Source: Taxillus chinensis
Taxonomy: Eukaryota > Streptophyta > Magnoliopsida > Santalales > Loranthaceae
Direction of reading: 5' to 3'
NCBI GenBank assembly: GCA_023512835.1
Contig: CM042090.1
Location: 26,327,783 to 26,391,782 of the forward strand
Length of the DNA: 64,000 nucleotides
Positions 60,601-62,688 of this stretch are shown piece after piece. Each line of letters starts with the position of its first letter. The stretch's first letter is position 1. The notes under the pieces are model-generated. The model did not search any database and had not been told where the DNA came from. It was given only the letters and a program-made list of their open reading frames with translations. The translations under genes and the position numbers were made by a program.

Positions 60601-62688
60601 AGAATTCCCATGCTTAGTTTGTCAAATTTAGTCAGGCTATTGAAACATGACGTATAATTAAAAGCAAGACTGACCATTCGGTGTTCTACAAGCAATCAAA
60701 TAGTGGTCTTATTCTTTTAGTTATATATGTAGATGACATTGTTGTTATTGGTTGTGATACTTTAGGTATTTTATCTCTTAAGTCCTTTTTTCATACTTAA
60801 TTTTACACGAAGGACTTGAGGTTGCTCAAGTATTTCTTAGGTGTTGAAGTTATAAGAACCAGATGCGGTATCTTTTTCTCCCAAAGGAAATATATCCTTG
60901 ATTTATTAACTGAGACAGAAAAATTGTGAGTAAAGCCTTATAATGCTCTCATGACTCCAAACATGCATCTCACAGGAGATGAGATACTATTTGACGATCC
61001 TAAGAGATCAATGGTTGATTGGAATGTTAAATTATCTACAGTCACTCGTCCAGATATTTCCTATTCTATTAGTGTTGTCAATCAATTCATATTGTCCAAT
61101 TCATCTTTGGATAGTATTGAAGCAGATTTTGTGTTACTTCAAAGGAGCACCTGGACGTGGTCTCTTGTACACAAATCATGAACACACTCAGATTCAATGC
61201 TTCTCAGATGCAGATTGGGCAGGCTGTCTAGTAGATAAAAGATTCATAACCAATTATTGTGTCTTTATTGGAGGAAATTTGATCCTATAAAAGAGTAAAA
61301 AATAAAATATTGTATCACATTTCAGTGCTAAATCAGAATATAGGGTCATGGTGCAGTCTGCGTGTGTGATAATGTAAATATTTCATCTCTTAAATGAAGT
61401 TGATCTTAAAACTTCATTACCAGCTAAGTTTTGATGTGATAATTAGGTTGCATTTCATATTGCTTCAAATCCTATGTTTCCTGAGATAACTATGCATATT
61501 GAAATTGATTGTCACGAGGATAATTATGCGATATATTCACTAAAGCTTTAAACAAGGTTCGAATTGTTTACTTTTGTAACAAGTTGGATTTAATTAATAT
61601 ATATACTCTAACTTAAAGGGAGTGTCACTGTAATTAGTAAAGCAATTAGTGATATTAAAATATTTAATGAAATAATTAGTGGATATGATATAATTAAAAT
61701 TGATATCCTAATTATAAATATATAGTCATATTATATGAAATACATTAATATAATATTAGTTTATTTGTTCGTATCATAATCAATACTTATAAACATTATT
61801 TTTAGTTAATATAATTTTATAAATATATACTTTTTATTTATTATTAAATAAAAATATTTTTTTATTATTATTATATTGCTTTAAAGTATACATAGTAATT
61901 GTTTAAATATAATAAACAATAATAATATAATTTAATGGTTAAGTCATTGCATTTTTGAATTTTAGGATTTTATAATTATTTAAACATATAATAGTTCGTA
62001 AATATTTATAAATTATAAATTCATATTTGGTTTTATTCGTTAATGAATACTATAAAAAAATTATATAATTTTGAAAGGTTGACATTTCATTTAGTGGAAG
62101 TGATGTTCTAATAATGTGGTGGTTATTTGTGCACATGATCATATCCAAAGGTAGATTAGATTGTTGATCTATGTGGCCCACAAGTTTATGGTGGTGCTTC
62201 GCCAAAATAAACTATGTTCTAGGCTCTCTTTATGCTCTCTCCCTACAGAGACTTCACTTATGTCTTTCTTCTTCTTTTTCGGCCGCATCAGTTTTCCTGT
62301 TTTCTCTATTATAGAATGGGCAATGAGTTTGTCTTTACAGGTATGGAGGAACTGCCTGGATGACTATGCTAATCCAGTATCCATCTGGCTTCCACGACCT
62401 CCAGTAGGATTTGTTGCTCTGGGATGCGTTGCTGTGGCCTGTTTTGAAGAACCAGCTCCTGATCTGGTGTGCTGTGTTGCAGAATCATTGGCCGAGGAGA
62501 CAGCATTTGAAGAGCAGAGAGTTTGGACAATGCCAGATTCGTACCCTTGGGCATGCCACATATATCAAGTTCAAAGTGATGCCCTTCATTTTGTTGCGCT
62601 AAGACAACCCAAGGAGGATTCAGGGTGGAAACCCATGAGAGTCATAGACGATGGACAGCCTCCACTGCAAACAACCGAAGTTCAGTGA
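72..62688 (+). CDS. VPS13: VPS13-type bridge-like lipid transfer protein (plant VPS13M1/M2 class), 43 exons, 5' end outside window
   Basis: Exons: 72-233, 331-405, 495-1049, 1125-1472, 1552-1683, 9599-9712, 9795-9979, 10084-10189, 10997-11140, 11637-11927, 12448-13095, 13172-13360, 17556-17659, 23053-23342, 23450-23534, 23646-23972, 24319-24675, 24778-25267, 27477-27640, 28780-28942, 29012-29308, 29490-29687, 30977-31019, 33833-33957, 34141-34653, 40591-41364, 41466-41536, 41645-41993, 42082-42180, 42252-42407, 46519-46700, 46835-47344, 50944-51118, 51213-51349, 54004-54130, 54556-54777, 54861-55217, 56974-57132, 57219-57503, 57579-57797, 57889-57941, 58487-58595, 62341-62688. Seen: exon phases agree at every junction and no stop occurs before the final TGA. 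Family knowledge: VPS13 proteins are rod-like channels that move phospholipids between membranes at contact sites; the plant M-type adds C2, PH-like and VPS62 domains. Inference: plant members are about 4,100-4,200 residues, so roughly 700 N-terminal residues lie upstream. Whether it is M1 or M2 is not resolved. Confidence 0.95.
1895..2965 (+). mobile_element. LINE (L1-like) 3' fragment in intron 5
   Basis: The plus strand encodes, in several frames, the C-terminal part of a plant LINE ORF2: a stretch like [19 protein letters not shown] (about 2042-2098) and the zf-RVT zinc-binding region with [35 protein letters not shown] and [11 protein letters not shown] (2433-2744). The sequence is more GC-rich than its surroundings and ends in an A-rich tail near 2940-2970. 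It is 5'-truncated, as is usual for LINEs, and broken by at least three frameshifts. I found no target duplication by eye. Confidence 0.85.
2966..4300. other. AT-rich intron 5 sequence with no gene
   Basis: No coding family recognised. The text has long A/T runs and looks like old non-coding repeat material, possibly LTR-element internal sequence, but nothing specific can be named. Confidence 0.4.
4390..5171. mobile_element. TIR-like DNA element carrying a host gene fragment
   Basis: Ends are inverted: the left end reads GTTTGGCACCG (4393-4403) and the reverse complement of the right end reads GTTTGGTAACG, with related TTTTCGGTTTTCGG subterminal text on both sides. The interior (about 4515-5020) is GC-rich, unlike the flanks, and contains an S-adenosylhomocysteine hydrolase fragment on the minus strand. 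The flanks (about 4300-4390 and 5175-5480) look like one older repeat, with TCTCGAA and TCTCAAAG text on both sides, so this element probably inserted into it. An 8-bp target duplication (CTAAAGCT versus CTAAGTCT) is possible but imperfect. Superfamily not assigned. Confidence 0.65.
4567..4890 (-). pseudogene. SAHH: Captured fragment of S-adenosylhomocysteine hydrolase (adenosylhomocysteinase)
   Basis: Minus-strand translation gives [64 protein letters not shown] and [11 protein letters not shown], then [10 protein letters not shown]: the N-terminal substrate-binding part of the enzyme that hydrolyses S-adenosylhomocysteine in the methyl cycle. A further match (KLEI, stop, MAKVEML) lies upstream in another frame, so there is a frameshift near 4845 and a premature stop. 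Two small in-frame losses (an LGA site and a GPGGGP site) are also visible. Only about 100 of about 485 residues are present, without the NAD-binding domain, so it is non-functional as an enzyme. Confidence 0.88.
5175..5490. repeat. Unidentified repeat-like sequence flanking the TIR element
   Basis: Recurrent short text of the form TCTCGAA(T/G), TCTCAAAG and TTGAAGTAAG appears here and also left of the TIR element (4290-4390). It is probably one older element split by the insertion. No coding content recognised. Confidence 0.35.
5492..6135 (+). mobile_element. Solo or partial copia-type LTR in intron 5
   Basis: A TATA-like CATATAAAAGG (5683-5693) is followed some 330 bp later by GTGACCGAGTCACGTAAATT (6033-6052), which resembles the 3' part of plant copia LTRs (ACCGAACCACGTAAA). 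A-rich text with AATAAAG lies between. The 7-mer GGTTATA occurs at both edges, but this is longer than the usual 5-bp target duplication. No internal coding region accompanies it. Confidence 0.5.
6140..6900 (-). mobile_element. Minus-strand copia 3' end (LTR plus polypurine region), decayed
   Basis: TATTATTCATTCCTCTATTG and TACATGTGTATTTATACGAG resemble the AT-rich LTR text seen at 10.25, 26.69 and 32.83 kb in the same orientation. At about 6576 TTCTTTCAAGTTGATGCATA matches the typical reverse polypurine/RNase H end of a copia element (compare TTCCTTCAAGTTGGCACAAA at 10.45 kb). Beyond 6600 only decayed sequence remains. Confidence 0.45.
7700..7885. repeat. Cryptic ATTC/AATC simple repeat
   Basis: About 180 bp built from interspersed AATC, ATTC, AATT and TCAATCAATT words. 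It is degenerate, not a perfect microsatellite. No coding content. Confidence 0.7.
8230..9275 (-). mobile_element. 5' half of a minus-strand copia element
   Basis: Reading the minus strand, an LTR-like AT-rich block (about 9080-9270) is followed by a reverse-strand primer-binding-like site (GGCTTTGATACTG, 9068-9080, complement of a TATCAAAGCC core), a GC-richer leader (8700-9060), and a decayed protease start similar to WVIDS-x-x-x-DH near 8620-8650. Integrase, RT and RNase H are absent. The leader is shared with the copy at 26.28 kb. Confidence 0.6.
8946..8994. repeat. 18-bp tandem repeat in copia leader
   Basis: The unit ACAACAGAGATGGACTCG occurs twice without change (8946-8963, 8964-8981), followed by a partial third copy with one change. 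Confidence 0.9.
9338..9475 (+). mobile_element. TRIM/LTR-like fragment
   Basis: GTGGGGGTGTATTGAAATTA (9341-9360) followed by TAATCCCACATCAC resembles a polypurine tract joined to an LTR start of the type also present at 14.33-14.72 kb. It lies just upstream of exon 6. Confidence 0.4.
9599..13360 (+). CDS. VPS13: VPS13 exons 6-12: lipid-channel body segment
   Basis: Residues 425-983. Seven exons (9599-9712, 9795-9979, 10084-10189, 10997-11140, 11637-11927, 12448-13095, 13172-13360). Recognisable strings are [47 protein letters not shown] and [15 protein letters not shown], all typical of the plant VPS13 middle region, which forms the hydrophobic groove. Exon 11 is the longest of this group (648 nt) and contains [16 protein letters not shown]. 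All introns inside the group are below about 0.9 kb; the group is bounded by the 7.9-kb intron 5 and the 4.2-kb intron 12. Confidence 0.93.
10235..10690 (-). mobile_element. Minus-strand copia 3' end in intron 8
   Basis: ATATTCTATTGAGTGAATAC and CATGTATATATACAAGAATG match the LTR style of the 26.7 and 32.8 kb fragments. It is followed at about 10450 by TTCCTTCAAGTTGGCACAAA, the reverse of a polypurine tract and RNase H end. The rest of the element is missing. Confidence 0.5.
11928..12447. other. Intron 10, possible LTR remnant
   Basis: GTGTGGGGGCATGTTGATAA (12157-12176) resembles a polypurine tract followed by an LTR start (TGTTGA). No coding match; otherwise ordinary intron sequence. Confidence 0.3.
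13560..14320 (+). mobile_element. LINE reverse transcriptase fragment (first part) in intron 12
   Basis: About 14020-14110 translates to [22 protein letters not shown] followed by a decayed APGPDGF-type block ([11 protein letters not shown]), and about 14240-14310 gives LVLIPK and then an F-x-x-I-x-LVG motif. These are the fingers motifs of LINE ORF2 reverse transcriptase. The text is in several frames with stops. It probably belongs to the same LINE as 16.09-17.23 kb. Confidence 0.7.
14325..14720 (+). mobile_element. TRIM-like retrotransposon in miniature
   Basis: Related LTR-like blocks start with TTAATCCCACAT: 14337-14440, a middle one at 14470, and 14558-14650. A Met-tRNA primer-binding-like site TGGTATCTGAG lies at 14442-14452, and polypurine-like tracts GGTAGGGAGACG (14540-14551) and GTGAGGGGGACG (14691-14702) precede repeat starts. 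ATTAATAAGATTTTGGG and CGATAAGATCTTGG are equivalent parts of two copies. There is no coding region. LTR boundaries are approximate. Confidence 0.6.
14730..15560 (+). mobile_element. Copia integrase fragment in intron 12
   Basis: About 14950-15120 translates to [20 protein letters not shown] followed by VFGCICFVH, the C-terminal integrase signature of plant copia elements (usually MPS-x-VL...VFGC-x-CFVH). Flanking sequence is heavily decayed and I could not follow reverse transcriptase. Confidence 0.65.
15645..15830 (+). mobile_element. Au-like SINE (tRNA-derived)
   Basis: An RNA polymerase III B-box match GGTTCGAGTC lies at 15690-15699, preceded by GGTTACCATCTCATGACC and GAGGTCGCC and followed by GCCTCTTGCAA, GGAAGGCTGC, CGTGGGAGCTTT and a final GGTTTGCCTTATATA. 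This order is that of Au SINEs, found widely in angiosperms. It is diverged, so an old copy. It is not a tRNA gene: no cloverleaf acceptor stem is present. Confidence 0.8.
16090..17230 (+). mobile_element. LINE ORF2 C-terminal part (second part) in intron 12
   Basis: About 16420-16480 encodes [16 protein letters not shown] and about 16520-16560 [13 protein letters not shown], the post-palm part of LINE RT. About 16700-16780 gives [16 protein letters not shown] and about 17040-17130 [15 protein letters not shown] and IQKVKYEFW, the zf-RVT and terminal region. The 3' end near 17190-17225 is followed by A/T-rich text. Much of the catalytic palm is missing between 14.3 and 16.4 kb, where other elements sit. 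Confidence 0.7.
16255..16306. repeat. 26-bp tandem duplication
   Basis: Two adjacent 26-bp units (16255-16280 and 16281-16306) beginning GGATAATTCATACAAGAGCA differ at one base. Confidence 0.92.
17556..17659 (+). CDS. VPS13: VPS13 exon 13
   Basis: A 104-nt exon isolated between introns of 4.2 and 5.4 kb. It starts after TTTTTGTAG, encodes a peptide beginning [14 protein letters not shown] and ending HAQFDAFC, and ends in phase 2 (AG) before GTCTAT. The next exon supplies the third base to give Arg and continues LVMKGDN, matching the family's order. Skipping it would shift the frame. Confidence 0.9.
17790..18367 (-). mobile_element. Decayed retroposon-like fragment with reverse A-tail
   Basis: T-runs at 17808-17819 and 17833-17840 followed by TTTATTCAAGCCACCAAGAA look like the reverse of an A-rich 3' end; a related string, TTTATTCAAGTCACCAAGAC, occurs at about 13567. 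No protein family is recognisable. It is cut at 18368 by the copia element and may resume after 21952. Confidence 0.35.
18368..21952 (-). mobile_element. Minus-strand copia retrotransposon (family A), interrupted
   Basis: Short LTRs beginning TGTTA and ending ATCA on the minus strand: the 5' LTR is 21777-21952 (176 bp), the 3' LTR 18368-19423 (149 bp once the nested insertion is removed). The primer-binding site complement GCTCTGATACCA lies at 21765-21776, directly against the 5' LTR, and a C6 run (19424-19429) is the reverse polypurine tract. The minus strand encodes an integrase piece ([10 protein letters not shown], 21324-21130), reverse transcriptase with [20 protein letters not shown] (20737-20372) and a YVDD box degraded to YVNH. 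Gag and protease are deleted, and frameshifts abound. Convincing target duplications were not seen. Confidence 0.88.
18494..19392. mobile_element. Non-autonomous hAT-like element nested in the copia 3' LTR
   Basis: Terminal inverted repeats CAAGGTTCGAAAATAC (18494-18509) and the reverse complement GTATTTTTGAACCTTG (19377-19392) match at 15 of 16 positions. Flanking 8-bp duplications ATTTCACT (18486-18493) and ATTCCACT (19393-19400) differ at one base; 8-bp duplications and CA-starting termini fit hAT. The uninterrupted LTR at the other end of the host copia shows the empty site. Ends are GC-rich and the centre AT-rich; no transposase is encoded. Confidence 0.88.
21953..23052. other. Remainder of intron 13 without a recognised gene
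   Basis: About 22110-22185 has four imperfect copies of GTTCTTGAACTTA (minor minisatellite). 22200-22790 is of moderate GC with no family match. 22790-23052 is AT-rich with an ordinary polypyrimidine tract before exon 14. Confidence 0.4.
23053..25267 (+). CDS. VPS13: VPS13 exons 14-18: end of channel body and first VPS62/DUF946 domain
   Basis: Residues 1018-1534. Exon 14 (23053-23342) closes the channel body with [20 protein letters not shown]. Exons 15-18 hold the first VPS62 (DUF946, beta-tripod) domain, shown by its repeated signature of a Trp-Arg-Pro or Trp-Leu-Pro element followed by a Gly-Phe/Tyr-Val-x-Leu-Gly element: [50 protein letters not shown] and [15 protein letters not shown]. 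In fungi and plants such modules sit next to or within VPS13-type proteins. The 102-nt intron 24676-24777 is stop-free and in frame; I treat it as an intron because VQG-YEPPNS is contiguous in the family. Confidence 0.94.
25590..26060. repeat. Unidentified intronic repeat with GAGCCCAAGC/GGCTCGTTAACAACC motifs
   Basis: Text such as AAGCTCAGCCC, GAGCCCAAGCC, AAGCTTATAAAAGCTTGAGC and finally TGGCTCGTTAACAACCCC is characteristic of a common plant DNA-repeat style. Short internal palindromes are present. No coding region or clear ends were found. Confidence 0.35.
26275..26790 (-). mobile_element. Minus-strand copia leader plus LTR fragment
   Basis: Closely similar to 8.77-9.27 kb: GAAGAGATCC, ACGTGCAAGCAAGT, GGTCAATTGCCACGTGCAAA, then GCACGTCAACACCAA, followed by a GC-rich leader and an LTR-like block (26665-26790) with TTTTATTGAGTGAGTACTAC and CCATGTATATAAG. 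No pol sequence. It lies in intron 18. Confidence 0.55.
27477..27640 (+). CDS. VPS13: VPS13 exon 19
   Basis: A 164-nt exon after TTTTGCAG. It encodes [14 protein letters not shown] and, further on, [20 protein letters not shown], a very conserved family segment joining the first VPS62 domain to the C2-like region. It ends in phase 2 (AG) before GTGATT, and the following exon begins G-TAC, restoring Arg-Tyr. Confidence 0.93.
27641..28779. other. Intron 19, no gene seen
   Basis: 1.14 kb of AT-rich intron. I saw no coding family, terminal repeats or structured RNA. Confidence 0.5.
28780..31019 (+). CDS. VPS13: VPS13 exons 20-23: C2-like region, first part
   Basis: Residues 1589-1822 (28780-28942, 29012-29308, 29490-29687, 30977-31019). 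Exon 20 has [20 protein letters not shown]; exon 21 has [17 protein letters not shown] and ends VTVIIADAE; exon 22 contains [14 protein letters not shown]; exon 23 is a 43-nt microexon-like piece ([15 protein letters not shown]). The beta-strand pattern around [26 protein letters not shown] and the following PIGFFSAPL is that of a C2 fold, which is why plant M-type members are often labelled calcium-dependent lipid-binding proteins. The usual acidic calcium-loop residues are sparse, so calcium binding is doubtful. The 69-nt intron 28943-29011 is in frame and stop-free. Confidence 0.92.
29751..29784. repeat. (ATT)n microsatellite
   Basis: Eleven ATT units (GATT then ATT repeats), starting about 63 bp after the exon 22 donor. 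Confidence 0.97.
30230..30600 (-). mobile_element. Possible minus-strand copia leader/LTR remnant
   Basis: CTCTGAGACCATG (30517-30529) resembles the reverse primer-binding site CTCTGATACCATG, with LTR-like AT-rich sequence to its right and leader-like sequence to its left. Weak support. Confidence 0.3.
30642..30684. repeat. Palindromic (TAA)n(TTA)n microsatellite
   Basis: About eleven TAA units run directly into four TTA units, giving a self-complementary AATAATAATATTATTATT centre. Confidence 0.95.
31280..32985 (-). mobile_element. Minus-strand copia 5' half (protease region, leader, LTR) in intron 23
   Basis: Minus-strand text near 31700 gives [10 protein letters not shown], like the protease-domain motif ATDHMT of plant copia gag-pol, with downstream leucine-rich text like LTNVLYVP. 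About 32240-32700 is a GC-richer leader. About 32790-32985 is an LTR-like block with TTCATTATTGAGTGATTACA and TGCATATATACAAG. Pol is absent. Confidence 0.5.
33000..33730 (-). mobile_element. Second minus-strand copia leader with internal duplication
   Basis: A leader-like segment with two imperfect direct copies (33100-33238 and 33288-33380) sharing CTTGCT(G/A)A(T/C)TGCAC, GAAAATAGACTCCTTA, AGATCTGGG and TCAATGAAGTTACTT. It is followed by GGCTTTGATGTCATATT (33501-33517), like a reversed primer-binding site, and an AT-rich LTR-like block up to about 33730. Confidence 0.45.
33833..34653 (+). CDS. VPS13: VPS13 exons 24-25: end of C2-like region and start of VAB region
   Basis: Residues 1822-2035 (33833-33957 and 34141-34653). 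Exon 24 completes the C2-like fold ([16 protein letters not shown], then ELTWFDLS). Exon 25 begins the VPS13 adaptor-binding (VAB/SHR-BD) region: [20 protein letters not shown] and then [16 protein letters not shown], an example of the N-x-x-x-x-P-hydrophobic repeat whose Asn contacts Pro-x-Pro adaptor peptides in yeast VPS13. The donor after SARSASE is GTAAGT at 34654, followed by a 5.9-kb intron full of copia sequence. Confidence 0.93.
34725..35285 (+). mobile_element. Copia family B 5' end: LTR tail, primer-binding site and leader
   Basis: TATATGAGTATTGTAATTTG and the following text match, on the opposite strand, the LTR at 52.74-52.80 kb. A primer-binding site TTGGTATCAAAG lies at 34828-34839. 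The leader (TCTAATTAGAAGAAGCTG and CCCTTGCAAGAGC) matches the leader at 44.97-45.04 kb on the other strand. The LTR start is not resolved. Confidence 0.65.
35286..39352 (+). mobile_element. Plus-strand copia retrotransposon (family A) in intron 25
   Basis: Order of pieces: gag with a zinc knuckle (CHYY, then SGHMKHEC, 35858-35900, containing a stop), protease [15 protein letters not shown] (36090-36135), GAG-pre-integrase ([14 protein letters not shown], 36480), integrase ([10 protein letters not shown], 36730-37236), reverse transcriptase (37452-38010, frameshifted in a T-run near 37990, YVDD changed to YVDT), RNase H (FSDAD, then [12 protein letters not shown], 38418-39083). An 18-base G run (39136-39153) is the polypurine tract, and the 3' LTR is 39154-39352 (TGTTATTAG to TGTATCA). 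A matching 5' LTR is not visible, so the element is 5'-defective. At least ten frame breaks make it inactive. Confidence 0.87.
39360..40170 (+). mobile_element. Integrase fragment of a different copia lineage
   Basis: Directly after the family-A LTR the sequence encodes [44 protein letters not shown] and, further on, [13 protein letters not shown] and YYVSMNV: integrase core and C-terminus of another copia lineage. It is broken by stops and has no RT. It may be the rear part of the element whose 5' end is at 34.7 kb, with family A nested in it. Confidence 0.75.
40171..40590. other. End of intron 25
   Basis: AT-rich, with a poly-T run near 40301-40317 and an ordinary acceptor ATACAG before exon 26. 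No gene. Confidence 0.6.
40591..42407 (+). CDS. VPS13: VPS13 exons 26-30: VAB/SHR-BD region
   Basis: Residues 2036-2518 (40591-41364, 41466-41536, 41645-41993, 42082-42180, 42252-42407). Exon 26 (774 nt, the longest) holds [23 protein letters not shown] and the SHR-BD repeat element [19 protein letters not shown]. Exon 28 holds [20 protein letters not shown]. Exon 30 holds the further repeat element [17 protein letters not shown]. The first base triplet of exon 26 (GTA) follows ATACAG. Exon 29 is 99 nt with a weak donor (AAG then GTTTTT) before a 71-nt intron; the boundary is supported by family continuity across PTK and VITIRP. Confidence 0.93.
42940..43430 (+). mobile_element. Inverted RNase H segment inside the intron 30 copia
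   Basis: Plus-strand text encodes [18 protein letters not shown], then YLKGTPGKG (about 43085-43115) and [20 protein letters not shown] (about 43269-43327): copia RT C-terminus and RNase H. The rest of the element (gag, protease, RT) is on the minus strand and its LTRs are in minus order, so this block has been inverted in place or comes from another copy. Confidence 0.75.
44936..45270 (-). mobile_element. Family B LTR-leader fragment inserted in gag
   Basis: Flanked by TTGTGTGAG on both sides (44927-44935 and 45271-45279). Inside: a short LTR-like start (TAGAAAAGAGATAGGAATGA), a leader, the reverse primer-binding site GCTCTGATACCA (45039-45050), then an LTR (45051-45270) starting AGTAAAAAAGAGATAGGAAT and ending CATTCCAA. 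The host gag reads WDKLTQ on one side and LTQIYSDLG on the other, proving the insertion. Confidence 0.85.
45447..45640 (+). mobile_element. Solo LTR (family B) inserted in gag
   Basis: Starts TTGGAATGAGCTG and ends CTCTTTGCA, like the LTR at 52.49-52.69 kb (TTGGAATGAGTTG). It separates gag text KLNGDN (right) from [11 protein letters not shown] (left, minus strand). Candidate target sites are decayed. Confidence 0.75.
46519..47344 (+). CDS. VPS13: VPS13 exons 31-32: VAB region continued
   Basis: Residues 2519-2749 (46519-46700 and 46835-47344). Exon 31 encodes [19 protein letters not shown] and [18 protein letters not shown]; exon 32 encodes [30 protein letters not shown] and [15 protein letters not shown]. 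These are strongly conserved family segments. Exon 31 lies only about 370 bp downstream of the right target duplication of a 3.7-kb minus-strand copia insertion, yet its splice site (TTGAACAG) is intact. Confidence 0.94.
47575..47613. repeat. TG/GA microsatellite
   Basis: TATGTGTGCGTGTGTGAGAG followed by further GA and GGGAGA units. Confidence 0.85.
48140..48262. repeat. Degenerate 12-13 bp tandem repeat (GAGGCTTCGAAG)
   Basis: About nine imperfect units of the type AGAGGCTTCGAAG or GGTTTGAAG lie side by side at the start of a copia family-A-like leader, followed by GACATCGATGTCTCTGCC text. Confidence 0.75.
48263..49645 (+). mobile_element. Family-A-like copia relic (leader to integrase) in intron 32
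   Basis: Protease text [15 protein letters not shown] (48631-48675) is nearly the same as the 36.1-kb copy; [13 protein letters not shown] (48918-48957), [14 protein letters not shown] (49120-49165) and fragments of integrase to about 49610 follow, broken by many stops. The LTRs, RT and RNase H are absent. Confidence 0.75.
49650..50943 (-). mobile_element. Decayed minus-strand repeat with a ~245-bp tandem duplication
   Basis: Two imperfect direct units, about 50117-50360 and 50362-50605, share TCAGTTA(T/C)G(G/A)TCCTGC, AGAGATAGCAT/AGAGATGGCAT, AAACCTCATCAA/AAATCCTCATCAA, GAGGGAA and GTAAGTTC/GTTAAGTTC text followed by (C)GTAGAAAC. The sequence resembles reverse-strand copia internal DNA but I could not assign a protein. 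Confidence 0.45.
50944..51349 (+). CDS. VPS13: VPS13 exons 33-34
   Basis: Residues 2749-2853 (50944-51118 and 51213-51349). Exon 33 encodes [20 protein letters not shown], the family segment linking the VAB region to the C-terminal part. Exon 34 encodes [18 protein letters not shown] and ends in phase 2 (GA) before GTATGC. The next exon gives T, making Asp, then LIDVSEV. Between them lies a 2.65-kb intron with LTR debris. Confidence 0.93.
51430..52240 (-). mobile_element. Minus-strand copia reverse transcriptase fragments
   Basis: Minus strand: [10 protein letters not shown] (about 51590-51560) and HNTWELM (about 51525) from the RT start, and [20 protein letters not shown] with PKSRFGYF (about 51980-51895) from the RT palm. 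The palm piece lies upstream of the RT start in reading direction, so the order is scrambled. Confidence 0.6.
52484..52695 (+). mobile_element. Family B LTR with primer-binding site
   Basis: Starts TTGGAATGAGTTGCTTG, contains (TA)n at 52609-52624 and ends CTCTTCTCTGC before TTGTTATCAAAGC (52689-52701), a Met-tRNA-type primer-binding site. No internal region follows. Confidence 0.7.
52730..53770 (-). mobile_element. Minus-strand copia 3' half: LTR and RNase H
   Basis: An LTR-like block (52735-52895) with TTCTTATTCATTGAAAGACT and (TA)n, then the reverse polypurine tract TTCAACTCTCTTCTCTCAAA (52898-52917), then minus-strand RNase H text ([15 protein letters not shown] near 53190-53140; ADMLTRAV near 53005-52980) running to about 53770. 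It stands head to head with the plus-strand LTR at 52.48-52.70 kb. Confidence 0.65.
54004..55217 (+). CDS. VPS13: VPS13 exons 35-37: VPS13 C-terminal helical region
   Basis: Residues 2853-3088 (54004-54130, 54556-54777, 54861-55217). The region carries the most conserved VPS13 signatures: [55 protein letters not shown] and the Gly-rich amphipathic block [15 protein letters not shown] with [13 protein letters not shown]. In VPS13 and ATG2 proteins this ATG2_C-like region contacts lipid droplets or acceptor membranes. Nothing is truncated compared with the family. Confidence 0.95.
55435..55725 (+). mobile_element. TRIM-like or solo-LTR direct repeats in intron 37
   Basis: Two similar blocks: 55439-55507 and 55651-55721, each with TTATTAATTAATTG, AACTCCT(G/A)ATGC and a TCAACA end. 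Between them GACTTATCTTTTGGGTCTAA and GACTTATCTTTTGAGTCTAA form a second repeated pair (55517 and 55589). Organisation fits a tiny LTR element or a recombined tandem LTR. Confidence 0.55.
55930..56160. other. C-rich pyrimidine/Pro-codon-like island in intron 37
   Basis: About 200 bp of CCTCCC/CACC-rich sequence in otherwise AT-rich DNA. It resembles a retrotransposon gag/leader or low-complexity coding trace; no assignment. Confidence 0.4.
56305..56545. repeat. Minisatellite with CTCTCTGTCCAGTG / GTCAACTGCT units
   Basis: CTTTCTGTCCAGTA, CTCTCTGTCCAGTGG and CTCTCTGTCCAGTGA occur at about 56363, 56418 and 56495, each preceded or followed by (A/G)TCAACTGCT, TTGACTGCTATAATGG, or GCAGTCGACTG palindromes, giving an irregular period of about 55-80 bp. 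Confidence 0.8.
56974..58595 (+). CDS. VPS13: VPS13 exons 38-42: PH-like domain and start of second VPS62 domain
   Basis: Residues 3089-3363 (56974-57132, 57219-57503, 57579-57797, 57889-57941, 58487-58595). Exons 38-40 encode the C-terminal PH-like domain, with the strand string [15 protein letters not shown] and then [18 protein letters not shown]. Exons 41-42 begin the second VPS62 module ([21 protein letters not shown]). The 75-nt stretch 57504-57578 has GT-AG ends and is stop-free and in frame. I call it an intron because family members run straight from a Lys/Arg into VPSS; reading through would add 25 residues. Confidence 0.9.
59100..61776 (+). mobile_element. Plus-strand copia retrotransposon (family A) in intron 42
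   Basis: 5' LTR 59100-59262 (TGTTACATTAG to TTCTAATCA), 3' LTR 61623-61776 (TGTCACTG to TTCGTATCA), sharing TTATAAATA, AGTCATAT and AATATNNNTTTATTTGTTC text. Flanking 5-mers TAATT (59095-59099) and TAATC (61777-61781) are a likely target duplication. Primer-binding remnant TTAGATCAGA at 59263; polypurine AAAGGGAG before 61623. Inside: a leader with 25-bp repeats, a clipped integrase end (59550-59700), RT with [20 protein letters not shown] (60178-60237) and an intact YVDD (60727-60738), and RNase [10 protein letters not shown] (61203-61229). Gag, protease and most integrase are deleted; many stops. Confidence 0.88.
59385..59545. repeat. 25-bp tandem repeat in copia leader
   Basis: Units of the type CCAACCTCAACATCCCTGCCC plus GACG recur about five times, the middle ones nearly exact at 25-bp spacing, the outer ones degenerate. 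Confidence 0.82.
61790..62340. other. AT-rich end of intron 42
   Basis: Extremely AT-rich until about 62100, then ordinary intron sequence with a pyrimidine-rich acceptor region. No gene. Confidence 0.6.
62341..62688 (+). CDS. VPS13: VPS13 exon 43: terminal exon, second VPS62 domain
   Basis: Final 116 codons including the TGA at 62686-62688, after a 3.7-kb intron ending GTCTTTACAG. It holds [40 protein letters not shown] and [24 protein letters not shown], the typical C-terminus of plant VPS13M-type proteins. An open frame continues upstream into the intron from about 62161, but that extension does not resemble the family and is spliced away. Confidence 0.95.
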   Translation, partial: VWRNCLDDYANPVSIWLPRPPVGFVALGCVAVACFEEPAPDLVCCVAESLAEETAFEEQRVWTMPDSYPWACHIYQVQSDALHFVALRQPKEDSGWKPMRVIDDGQPPLQTTEVQ

